In this document: positions 8,548-15,597 of the stretch, piece after piece
Layout of the letters: every line of letters begins with the position of its first letter
Numbering within the stretch: the stretch's first letter is position 1
Origin: an uncultured Bacilli bacterium
GTDB lineage: Bacteria; Bacillota_I; Bacilli_A; RF39; UBA660
Length of the DNA: 23,861 bases
Reading direction: 5' to 3'
NCBI GenBank assembly: GCA_910587745.1
Contig: CAJUNE010000019.1
Span: 1-23,861 of the forward strand
Made by a program: the position numbers and the translations under genes
Notes under the pieces: model-generated
The model's input: only the letters and a program-made list of their open reading frames with translations
The model's database searches: none
What the model was told of the DNA's origin: nothing

Positions 8548-10968
8548 ATGAAGAAATTAAATAAAATAATTAATTTATTATTAATAGTTGCGATGCTGTT
8601 TACACAATTACCAGTTGTGCAAGCAGCTGGAAGTGCAACCGTAAATTTAAATGGTTCAAGCACTGCAACCACTGGCAGCAATATAGAGTTAACTGTAGCT
8701 TTAGCTAATGTTACTGGAGCAGTAGATGGAGTGGCAGGATTTCAAGCTAATGTAGCTTATGATGCTGAATATTTAGAATTTGTTTCTTACACAGGTTTAA
8801 CTAAGTTTAGTGTTGATTATGATGATTCTGTTAAAATGATAGCAGGAGTTGCTCTTACTAGACCAACAAGAGTTACAGATTCATCATTTAATTTAATTAA
8901 ATTAGTATTCAAAACAAAGAAAAAAGGTAATACAACAGTAACAATCAAAGATACTGAAGTGTCAGCTGGAAATAATGATATATTAAGTACAGGAAATGCT
9001 TCTAAATCAATTACTATTAATGATCCTGTTCCTAAATCAACTAATGCTAATTTAAGTGCTTTAGGAGTTTCATCTTATGACTTAACTCCAACTTTTGATA
9101 AGAATACTACTGAGTATCGTGTGTCTGTTCCGTATAGTGTTGGTAGAATAACTATTACAGCAACACCTGAGGATAGTAAAGCTAAGGTAAGTGGTACAGG
9201 AGGAGCTAATCTTAATGCTGATGCAGATAATCCTTTTACAGTAACTTGTACAGCAGAAGATGGAGTTACAAAGAAACAATATAAACTTATAATCCATAGA
9301 GAAAAAGCTCCTGAAGTTCCAAAATCTACTGATAATACTTTAAAAAGTTTAGGCGTAAGTGGATTTACAATGAGTCCTTCTTTTAATAAAGATACTACAG
9401 AGTATAATGTTACTGTTCCTAATGCTACTGATAAAGTTATTATTAATGCAGAAACTAATGATGGTAAAGCAACATTTGAAGTAAAGGGTGCAGATAATTT
9501 ACAAGTAGGAGATAATAAAGTAGAAGTAGTAGTAAAAGCAGAAGATGGTTCAATTAAAGTTTATACTATTAATGTTAAAAAAGAAGAAAAAGCAGAAGAA
9601 AAACCAGAATTAGATGGTGACGCAACTTTAAGTAAATTATATATAGGTGGTTATACTTTAAGTCCAACATTTAATAAAAATACCAATGTTTATTCGATTA
9701 GTGTAGGAGAAGCTGTTGGGGGATTAAATGTTGATGCTACTCCAACTAGTTCAAAAGCTAAAGTTGAAGTAAAAGGTAACAATGGTTGGAAATATGGTAT
9801 GAATACTGTTACTATTGTTGTTACAGCAGAAAATGGTAATAAGAATACTTATATTATTAATGTTAATCGTAAAGACCCTAGTGGTAAACAAGAGAATAAA
9901 TCTAATGATAGTTACTTAAATAGTTTAGTTGTAAATGGTGCTACTATTAGTCCTAACTTTAATAAGGATGTAAGTAGTTATACTGTTACTGTTCCTTATG
10001 ATATGGAAAAACTAGATATTAGTTATGTAACTAGTAATAATAAAGCTAAAGTAGAAATTATTGGTAATGATGAATTACAAGTTGGTACTAATAATGTTCA
10101 AGTTAAAGTAACCGCTGAAGATGGTAGTGTTCGTATTTATATGATTAATGCTACTCGTGCAGCATTTAGTGCTAAAAATAATTTAAAAATATTAAGCGCT
10201 AATGGATTTACTTTAAATCCTAGTTTTGATAAAGATAGATTAGAATATAACTTAAAAGTTAAATCAAATACTGATAGTTTAGATTTAACTGCTATCGCTG
10301 AAAATGAAAATGCGAAAGTAGAGATTACTGGTAATGGAAACTTTAAAACTGGTAATAATGTTGTTTTAATTAAAGTAACTGATGAAAATGGATTTACAAA
10401 ATATTATCAAATTAATGTTGATAAACCAGAAGCAGCAGTTATGGGTATGAGTATTGGTCAATTCTTAATGTTCTTATTATTAGGTCTTGGATTACTTGGA
10501 GTTTTAATTCTACTTATTGTTCTTTTAAAGAGAAGAAAAGATAGAGAAGAGAAAAGACAAGTTGTAACACAACCAAATCCACCAACTCCTGTTATTGATT
10601 TTAAACCTGAATTTAATTTTGGTTCTAGAAATGGTACAGATGATGATGTAGTTTATCCAGGTGGAGTACTAAATCAAGGTAATGGCCAAATCCCAAATAC
10701 TGAGCCTCCTAAAAAATTAATGGAAGCAGATTATGAAGATTTAACAGATGAAGATTTAGAAGAAGTTACTAGAAATTTTGATTTTTTTGATCAAACTATT
10801 ACCAAAGATGAACTTATAGCAGCTATTCGTGAAGGTATGGAGACTCATAATACTGATAAACTTAGAATGTTATTAAAACAAGATGAATTGAATCAATTAA
10901 AAAAAGAAATAAAAAGGAAAGAAATGGCTAAAAAACAAAATCGGAGTGATAAGTATGACAGATTTTAA
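8548..10968 (+). CDS. Membrane-anchored cohesin protein with five cadherin-like repeats and a cytoplasmic tail
   Basis: The 806-residue protein has a signal peptide (about 1-27, ending VVQAA), a cohesin domain (about 28-160, with GVAGFQANVAYD and NLIKLVFKTKKKG strands) and five beta-sandwich repeats of about 90 residues (about 162-630). A membrane segment (about 637-662) is followed by KRRKDREEKR as the inner-side stop-transfer signal. The tail of about 140 residues is acidic then Lys-rich and has no recognised domain. A GGAGG ribosome site overlaps the stop region of the giant protein gene, six bases upstream, so the two are cotranscribed. The cohesin is the expected partner of the dockerin next door (family knowledge plus context). 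The long inner tail could link the surface structure to a cytoplasmic partner. Confidence 0.85.
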   Translation: MKKLNKIINLLLIVAMLFTQLPVVQAAGSATVNLNGSSTATTGSNIELTVALANVTGAVDGVAGFQANVAYDAEYLEFVSYTGLTKFSVDYDDSVKMIAGVALTRPTRVTDSSFNLIKLVFKTKKKGNTTVTIKDTEVSAGNNDILSTGNASKSITINDPVPKSTNANLSALGVSSYDLTPTFDKNTTEYRVSVPYSVGRITITATPEDSKAKVSGTGGANLNADADNPFTVTCTAEDGVTKKQYKLIIHREKAPEVPKSTDNTLKSLGVSGFTMSPSFNKDTTEYNVTVPNATDKVIINAETNDGKATFEVKGADNLQVGDNKVEVVVKAEDGSIKVYTINVKKEEKAEEKPELDGDATLSKLYIGGYTLSPTFNKNTNVYSISVGEAVGGLNVDATPTSSKAKVEVKGNNGWKYGMNTVTIVVTAENGNKNTYIINVNRKDPSGKQENKSNDSYLNSLVVNGATISPNFNKDVSSYTVTVPYDMEKLDISYVTSNNKAKVEIIGNDELQVGTNNVQVKVTAEDGSVRIYMINATRAAFSAKNNLKILSANGFTLNPSFDKDRLEYNLKVKSNTDSLDLTAIAENENAKVEITGNGNFKTGNNVVLIKVTDENGFTKYYQINVDKPEAAVMGMSIGQFLMFLLLGLGLLGVLILLIVLLKRRKDREEKRQVVTQPNPPTPVIDFKPEFNFGSRNGTDDDVVYPGGVLNQGNGQIPNTEPPKKLMEADYEDLTDEDLEEVTRNFDFFDQTITKDELIAAIREGMETHNTDKLRMLLKQDELNQLKKEIKRKEMAKKQNRSDKYDRF

Positions 10969-12700
10969 AAGAAATATAAAGTTTTTAGCTTTTGCTGTTC
11001 TCTTATTTCTTTTTTCCTATTTAAATGTTTATGCTGGAAGTGCTAATGTAAGCTTAAATGGGGCTTCTAGTGTAATCGTAGAAAAAAACATAGAAATTAT
11101 AGTTAATTTAAATAATATAAATGTTACTGATGGTGTAGCTGGATTTCAAGCTAATATTAAATATGATAGTGAATACTTATCTTATGTTTCTGATACAAGT
11201 TTAGCGAGTTTTGGAGTTGGTTATACGGATTCAATTAAAACTATTGCAGGAGTAGCTTTTATGCCTTCAAGTAGGATAAACGGCTCTTCTTCTAATTTAA
11301 TTAAACTTGTTTTTAAGACTAAAAAAGTAGGGACTACGACTATCAGTTTATCTGGTACAGAAGTTTCAGAAGGAAATAATAGTATTGCAAGTTCAAATAA
11401 TCCTTCTAAAACTATTACAATAACACCACCTCCTAGTTCTAATGCTAATCTTTCTAGTTTAGGTGTATCAAATGGTTCAATTAATTTTAATAAAGATACA
11501 ACTAATTATAGTGTTAAAGTAGGTAGTGATGTTACTAGTATTAATGTTAGTGCTAGTGCTGAGGATAGTGGAGCTAAGGTAAGTGGTACAGGTTCTAAAT
11601 CTTTAAATTATGGTGATAATAAAATAAATGTTGTTGTTACGGCGCCTAGTGGTGATAAAAAGACTTATACTATAACAGTAACTAGAGAAGATAATCGAAG
11701 TAAGAATAATAATCTATCTAGTATTAAGCTTAGTACTGGTACTCTTAGTCCAAGTTTTAGTAGTGGTAGAACAACTTATAACGTAAGTGTGCCTTTTGAA
11801 GTATCAAGCATTAATGTAACTGCGACTGCAGAAGACGCTAAAGCTAAAGTTAGTGTAAGTGGTGGGTCAAGTTTAAAAGCAGGTAAAGTTACTAATGTAA
11901 CAATTAAAGTAACTGCTGAGAATGGTTCTGTTAAAACTTATACTGTTAAGGTAACAAGAGGTAAAGATCCTAATGCAGCTGAAGAAAAAAATTCTAATAA
12001 TAATTTAGCTAGTTTAAATTTGGGACAAGATATTACTTTAAATCCTAAATTTAATAAAAATACAACTAGTTATGAAGTAGAAGTTCCTTATAAGATTAAA
12101 AATTTGGAAATAGAAGCAATTCCCGAAGACGAAGCTTTTGCTAAAGTAGATATTACAGGAGCTGATAATCTACAAGTTGGAGAAAATGAGGTTAAAATAG
12201 TTGTAACTGCTGAAGATGGTAAAACTAAAGAATATATCATAAAAGTTACAAGATTAGAGGGAACACCTGAGGAAATTGAAAATGATAAACCTGATGATGA
12301 AAAAGATGTTTTTGAAGAAGTTATTCCTCATTTACTTAAAGGTGTAAATATTTCTAATGGTAAATTAACTAGTAAATTTGATAGCAAGAAGTTTGTTTAT
12401 TATTATAAAAAGAATAAAGGTTTTAAAATAGAAGGTATTCCTAATGATGAGGGAGATAAAGTTACAATTTATGAACGAGATGGTGTTATAACTATTGTTG
12501 TAGGTGAAAACTTGGATGAAGCTAATGTTTATACCTTTATTCCAAAAAAAACTAATATTGTAGCAATTATAATTACTGCATGTTCAATTTTATTTATTGG
12601 AGGAGGTACTTTCTTAGGTTATAAATGCGGACTTAAGAATATTAATAAACCTAGAAAAAATAAAGGTAAAGAAGTTGAATTACCTGTATTTGGAGAGTAA
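10955..12700 (+). CDS. Second membrane-anchored cohesin protein
   Basis: I chose ATG 10955 over GTG 10946 because GGAG (10943-10946) gives a normal spacing to it. The gene overlaps the end of the preceding gene by 14 bases, implying translational coupling. The protein (581 residues) has a signal peptide ending near NVYA, a cohesin domain closely like that of its neighbour (GVAGFQANIKYD, NLIKLVFKTKKVG), three clear beta-sandwich repeats (about 157-430), an acidic linker and a degenerate fourth repeat (about 455-530). A membrane segment (about 535-560) is followed by a short basic tail. It looks like a shorter duplicate of the preceding gene and is probably an alternative docking point for the dockerin protein. 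Confidence 0.85.
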   Translation: MTDFKRNIKFLAFAVLLFLFSYLNVYAGSANVSLNGASSVIVEKNIEIIVNLNNINVTDGVAGFQANIKYDSEYLSYVSDTSLASFGVGYTDSIKTIAGVAFMPSSRINGSSSNLIKLVFKTKKVGTTTISLSGTEVSEGNNSIASSNNPSKTITITPPPSSNANLSSLGVSNGSINFNKDTTNYSVKVGSDVTSINVSASAEDSGAKVSGTGSKSLNYGDNKINVVVTAPSGDKKTYTITVTREDNRSKNNNLSSIKLSTGTLSPSFSSGRTTYNVSVPFEVSSINVTATAEDAKAKVSVSGGSSLKAGKVTNVTIKVTAENGSVKTYTVKVTRGKDPNAAEEKNSNNNLASLNLGQDITLNPKFNKNTTSYEVEVPYKIKNLEIEAIPEDEAFAKVDITGADNLQVGENEVKIVVTAEDGKTKEYIIKVTRLEGTPEEIENDKPDDEKDVFEEVIPHLLKGVNISNGKLTSKFDSKKFVYYYKKNKGFKIEGIPNDEGDKVTIYERDGVITIVVGENLDEANVYTFIPKKTNIVAIIITACSILFIGGGTFLGYKCGLKNINKPRKNKGKEVELPVFGE

Positions 12701-12725
12701 GTTAAAAAAACTTATTCTTTTTTTT
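12695..12725 (+). terminator. Intrinsic terminator of the surface operon
   Basis: A 9-bp stem (GAGTAAGTT / AACTTATTC, one G-T pair) with an A5 loop is followed by eight T residues. The left arm includes the stop codon of the last cohesin gene. Confidence 0.85.
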
Positions 12726-12794
12726 ACAAAAATATGTAAAGAAGTAAAAAAACAGATTTTAGGTTCTTGGTGAAATATATAATATTTTTTAAAT

Positions 12795-12858
12795 AGATTT
12801 TAAAAAATTGGTTAAGCAGATTTATGCTTTTTGGCTAAGAAGATTTTGAAAAATCTGT
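12795..12858 (+). repeat. 23-bp iterons upstream of DUF1016 copy 3
   Basis: Units starting AGATTT lie at 12795, 12818 and 12841, exactly 23 bp apart, each of the first two ending in TTGGNTAAG. The last unit forms AGATTTT, four bases, AATCTGT just before the -35 box, as upstream of copy 1. A further AGATTTT occurs at 12754, out of register. Confidence 0.75.
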
Positions 12859-12861
12859 ATT

Positions 12862-12890
12862 TTGACAACTGGAGCTAATTATGTTAAGTT
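12862..12890 (+). promoter_or_regulatory. Promoter of DUF1016 copy 3
   Basis: TTGACA (12862-12867), 17 bp, then TAAGTT (12885-12890). The layout relative to the iterons matches that of copy 1, and the shared TTTTGACAACT context supports common regulation. Confidence 0.55.
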
Positions 12891-12911
12891 GAAGAAAAGG
12901 AGATATTATTT

Positions 12912-13607
12912 ATGGAAAGTCAGGGCTATTATTTAGAGATTGAGAACTACATTAAAAGAAATGAGATTAATAAAAAAAGAAGAGTATTAGAAGAAAATTA
13001 TGATACTTTAAGAAATTATTGGGAAATAGGAAAACTTTTAGTTGAAGCTCAAGGTGGAAGTAATAAAGCAAAGTATGGAAACGAATTAATAAAAAAGTGG
13101 AGTATTCTATATACTAAAAATTATGGTAAAGGATATAATAAATCTAACTTATTTAAATTTCGTCAATTTTATTTGACTTTTCCAATAATCTCCACAGTGT
13201 GGAGACAATTGACTTGGAGCCATTTTAGAGAAGTTTTAATAATTAAAGATGAATATGAAAGAAACTATTATCTTAATTTATGTGTAGAACGAAATCTGTC
13301 TGTTAGAAGATTGCAAGAAGAAATAAAATCTAATTCTTTTGAAAGATTAATAGATAAACACAAACATATAGAGCTAATTACTTTTAAAAAAGAGTACTCT
13401 ATAACAAGTGATATGAGAAATCCAATAATTATTAAAGTAGACAAAAATAAAGAAATTATAAGTGAAAAAGATTTAGAGTTAACAATATTATCAGAAATAG
13501 AGTTTATATTAACTCAACTAGGTATTGGCTATACTTTTGTGGGAAGTCAGTATAAAATAAATAATTATTATATTGATATATTACTTTTTAATATAAAAGT
13601 TATATAA
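12912..13607 (+). pseudogene. DUF1016/YhcG-family nuclease, copy 3, 5' part of an interrupted gene
   Basis: This part encodes 231 residues: the DUF1016 N-terminal domain, the SWSH-type central region (TVWRQLTWSHFREVL) and the nuclease fold up to IDILLFNIK. It then runs into foreign sequence and stops after three codons. The missing C-terminus, with the ELK catalytic motif, lies at 14733-14954. Joining the two at the direct repeat TATAAAA gives an in-frame DILLFNIKTNCYVVVELK, so the gene was intact before the insertion. The remaining fragment lacks Glu and Lys of the nuclease site and should be inactive as a nuclease. The ribosome site AAAGGAG lies about nine bases before ATG. Confidence 0.9.
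13189..13205. repeat. Perfect inverted repeat inside DUF1016 copy 3
   Basis: Arms TCTCCACA and TGTGGAGA flank a single central G. It starts at the codon 276 bases after the start codon, homologous to the repeats in copies 1 and 2, and encodes the STVWR segment. Confidence 0.9.
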
Positions 13608-13732
13608 TTTTCACCTGACTTTTTATAAGTTCTTAAATGTCGTTATAACCTTTATTTATAAGTGTTTATGGCATTTTTATTTTTGAAAGATATTCATATA
13701 TATTTTTATAATTTCTTATCTTTTTGCTTTCA

Positions 13733-13754
13733 AAAGTAGTAAATTGGTAGTAAA
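13733..13754 (+). repeat. Left 22-bp direct repeat, integrase arm-site-like
   Basis: The core is GTAGTAAATTGGTAGTAAA, itself two GTAGTAAA units 11 bp apart. An identical 22-bp copy lies at 14638-14659 in the same orientation. It resembles the AGTAGTAAATT core recalled for Tn916 integrase DR-2 sites. Confidence 0.8.
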
Positions 13755-13795
13755 ATTTAGAAATTTTTTATGCATTAATTTAAAATATTAAAAAA

Positions 13796-13916
13796 ACTAT
13801 ACAGTGGCATAGTAACAAAGTATAGTCTTATAGGCGAGACTAGTGGCGTTAGCCACTAAAGTCCTCGCCATAATAAGGATAGTATTACCCTTATTATGTA
13901 GCGTGTAGCATATAGT
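13796..13916. ncRNA. Folded non-coding element (candidate structured RNA), strand uncertain
   Basis: GC-rich relative to its surroundings and with no open frame, it holds three consecutive hairpins: ACTATAC/GTATAGT (13796-13826); GGCGAG/CTCGCC enclosing TAGTGGC-GTTA-GCCACTA (13833-13869); and ATAATAAGG/CCTTATTAT (13870-13897). ACTATA at 13796 can also pair with TATAGT at 13911-13916, closing the whole element. Read on the minus strand, downstream of the acetyltransferase gene, the last hairpin is followed by seven T residues and could terminate that transcript. It could be a 3' UTR structure, an independent RNA or a folded DNA site. I do not recognise the family. Confidence 0.5.
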
Positions 13917-13979
13917 AAAAAATTCGTTTTTTTATTTTTGATATTTAAAATTGTAACATCGGAATAATTATTTTCTAAA

Positions 13980-14579
13980 TTATTTTTTTCGTAACATTGT
14001 TTGTTTAATCATTGGTTCGTAAATTGCTGAATTGTTATTTATGCTTTCATTTACATTTATTTCATAATCTTTTACTATGCAATGAGCGTTTTCATTATCA
14101 AAAAATTCCCTTATATTTTTACCACCTAAAGATTCCATTGTACGCCATGAAGCTGGATTGTCTTTATCTGCATCCATTAAGACTGCCTCTATTCCATATT
14201 CTTGGCAAACTTTTAAGCCTAGATATAAATTTATTTTATTATACCCTTTTCCTCTTTCTGTAGGGCGAATGCTATAACCAATATGTCCTCCAAATTTTTT
14301 TAAATTTTCGTTTAATGCTAATCTAATGTTAATCATACCAATAATTCGATTATCGCTCTCTCTTACTAAAAAATATGTTCTCGCGGGAACTTTGTCTTCA
14401 TTAGGTATTCTTGTATAATCTTCTTCCAATTTTTTTAACCATCCATCATAGTCATCTAAATATCTATTAAGTCCTCCAACACCATTAATTTCAGAATTAT
14501 ATTCATAAAATTCATTTATATACGATAATGCGTCTTCCTTTCTATTTATATCTGGAACTTCAAAATAAAATTTTTCCAT
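13980..14579 (-). CDS. GNAT-family N-acetyltransferase
   Basis: The 199-residue protein fits the GNAT fold: a central strand TYFLVRESDNRIIGMINIRL, a HIGYSIRPTERGKGY segment matching the acetyl-CoA-binding R/Q-x-x-G-x-G/A motif (here RGKGY), and a late DADKDNPASWRTMESLGG segment typical of motif B. The substrate cannot be read from sequence. Start at 14579 is supported by an AAAGGTGA ribosome site. The gene is the only cargo of the insertion in DUF1016 copy 3 and points against the surrounding genes. Its C-terminus (last 30 residues) is Asn/Ser-rich and unusual for the family. Confidence 0.85.
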   Translation of the reverse strand: MEKFYFEVPDINRKEDALSYINEFYEYNSEINGVGGLNRYLDDYDGWLKKLEEDYTRIPNEDKVPARTYFLVRESDNRIIGMINIRLALNENLKKFGGHIGYSIRPTERGKGYNKINLYLGLKVCQEYGIEAVLMDADKDNPASWRTMESLGGKNIREFFDNENAHCIVKDYEINVNESINNNSAIYEPMIKQTMLRKK

Positions 14580-14611
14580 AAAATCACCTTTCTTAAAATT
14601 ATTATAATCAT

Positions 14612-14640
14612 ATTATACATCGACTAAAATTTTTTATAAA
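14612..14640 (-). promoter_or_regulatory. Promoter of the GNAT gene
   Basis: On the minus strand, TTTATA (14635-14640) is followed after 17 bp by a consensus TATAAT (14612-14617). The -35 overlaps the right integrase arm-like repeat, so an arm-bound recombinase could affect expression (inference). Confidence 0.6.
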
Positions 14641-14659
14641 GTAGTAAATTGGTAGTAAA
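14638..14659 (+). repeat. Right 22-bp direct repeat, integrase arm-site-like
   Basis: Identical to 13733-13754 and in the same orientation, 905 bp away. It lies about 73 bp from the right edge of the insertion, against about 135 bp for the left copy; asymmetric placement is usual for integrase arm sites. Confidence 0.8.
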
Positions 14660-14725
14660 GAACTATAAAATATTTTTATAAATCTCTACAAATAAGGGGT
14701 TTATATGGAAAATTCCAATTTTTAT

Positions 14726-14954
14726 TATAAAAACTAATTGTTATGTTGTAGTAGAGTTAAAACTAAGGAATTTAAAAATAGAAGATAAAGCTCAAGTAGA
14801 AATGTATATGAAATTAGTTGATGAAAATTTAAAAGAATCTTATCACTCTAAAACAATTGGAATAATAATATCTAAAGAACAAGATAAGTTTGTAGCTAAT
14901 TTTGTTAGAAGTGATAATTTAATTCCTTTGACTTATGAAATTATAAATAAATAG
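14726..14954 (+). pseudogene. DUF1016/YhcG-family nuclease, copy 3, 3' remnant
   Basis: This is the missing end of the gene interrupted at 13598. It encodes KTNCYVVVELKLRN and continues colinearly with the C-termini of copies 1 and 2 (IIISKEQDKF, LIPLTYEIINK) to a TAG stop. It has no start codon or ribosome site of its own. Confidence 0.9.
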
Positions 14955-14980
14955 TTTTGTATTTTTTAGTGCTTAAAATC

Positions 14981-15009
14981 TTTACTTTTCTTGGTTTTTA
15001 TTATATGAT
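14981..15009 (+). promoter_or_regulatory. Promoter of the Tad pilus operon
   Basis: TTTACT (14981-14986), 17 bp, TATGAT (15004-15009). It lies just before the Flp pilin start at 15032 and after the DUF1016 remnant. Confidence 0.6.
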
Positions 15010-15031
15010 TATTATGATAAGGGTGAAGGTT

Positions 15032-15244
15032 ATGAAAGATAAGCGCGGGCAAGCATTAGTTGAATATATTCTTATTATAGCTTTAATTAGTGTTATTGCA
15101 ATTGCGCTAGTTAATTATTTAGGTGGATATTTGAAAGACGCTATAACTAAAACTTCTTGTAGTCTTTCTGATGAAGTATATGTCAAAGGAAAAAAGGCTG
15201 GAGAAGGTAAATGTGAACCTAAAGAAATGCAAGAAAATAACTAA
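15032..15244 (+). CDS. flp: Flp/Tad-type class pilin
   Basis: I place the start at ATG 15032, after an AAGGGTGAAGG ribosome site, rather than at in-frame ATG 14957, which would add a hydrophobic stretch before the prepilin leader. The 70-residue product has a short basic leader and the cleavage motif KRG-QALVEY, with Glu5 and Tyr6 after the cut, then a hydrophobic helix (YILIIALISVIAIALVNYLGG). This is the Flp pilin pattern. The C-terminal part holds two Cys residues and is Lys/Glu-rich. As first gene of the Tad operon it is the likely major pilin. Confidence 0.85.
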   Translation: MKDKRGQALVEYILIIALISVIAIALVNYLGGYLKDAITKTSCSLSDEVYVKGKKAGEGKCEPKEMQENN

Positions 15245-15264
15245 ACTTATGAGGGGAAGATTAG

Positions 15265-15597
15265 ATGTTGAACAAGAGAGGGCAAGCATTAGTTGAGTTT
15301 GTAATTATTTTGCCAATCTTTATTTTGCTTGTTCTAGGATGTATTGACATTGGTAATATAATGTATACAAAAATGAACTTAGAAGAGCAAATAAGTGATG
15401 TGGTTGATTATTATAAAAAGGGTAAGACTATTGAAGAAATAAAAGATAAGTTAGATATCGAAGTTAATATTCGAAAAAGCGCAGAATATACTGATATTTT
15501 ATTAACTAAAAGTATTGATATTATTACACCAGGATTACAATTTGTTTTTGAAAATCCTTATAAGATAATAGTAGAAAGAAGTATCTTAAATGAATAA
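15265..15597 (+). CDS. TadE-like pseudopilin
   Basis: The 110-residue protein starts KRG-QALVEFVIILPIFILLVLG, the TadE-type processing site and hydrophobic helix, with Glu5 kept. The remaining 75 residues form a small extracytoplasmic domain. It lies 20 bases after the pilin gene with a GAGGGGAAG ribosome site, and overlaps the next gene by eight bases. TadE-like proteins are minor pilins of Tad systems. Confidence 0.8.
   Translation: MLNKRGQALVEFVIILPIFILLVLGCIDIGNIMYTKMNLEEQISDVVDYYKKGKTIEEIKDKLDIEVNIRKSAEYTDILLTKSIDIITPGLQFVFENPYKIIVERSILNE

Larger units (their letters stand above)
13592..14732. mobile_element. 1.13-kb non-autonomous insertion with Tn916-like arm sites and GNAT cargo
   Basis: The insertion splits DUF1016 copy 3. 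TATAAAA occurs at both edges (13592-13598 and 14726-14732), within longer similar contexts (TTTTTAATATAAAA and TTTTTATTATAAAA). Removing one copy plus the interior restores the reading frame exactly. A 22-bp direct repeat lies near both ends. T-run/A-run targets with short coupling segments, and internal direct-repeat arm sites, are features of Tn916-type integrase elements; I recall AGTAGTAAATT as the Tn916 DR-2 core. There is no integrase or excisionase inside, so movement would need an enzyme in trans. Exact ends are uncertain by several bases. Confidence 0.7.

Noticed and set aside
2254..12700. Cellulosome
   Set aside because: Cohesins and a dockerin are present, but no carbohydrate-active enzyme or binding module is encoded in the window.
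14012..14263. Plus-strand open frame opposite the GNAT gene
   Set aside because: It lies entirely within the antisense of a well-supported acetyltransferase gene and has a low-complexity Leu/Phe composition.
13599..14732. Classical insertion sequence
   Set aside because: There is no transposase and no convincing terminal inverted repeat; the internal direct repeats fit an integrase-type element better.
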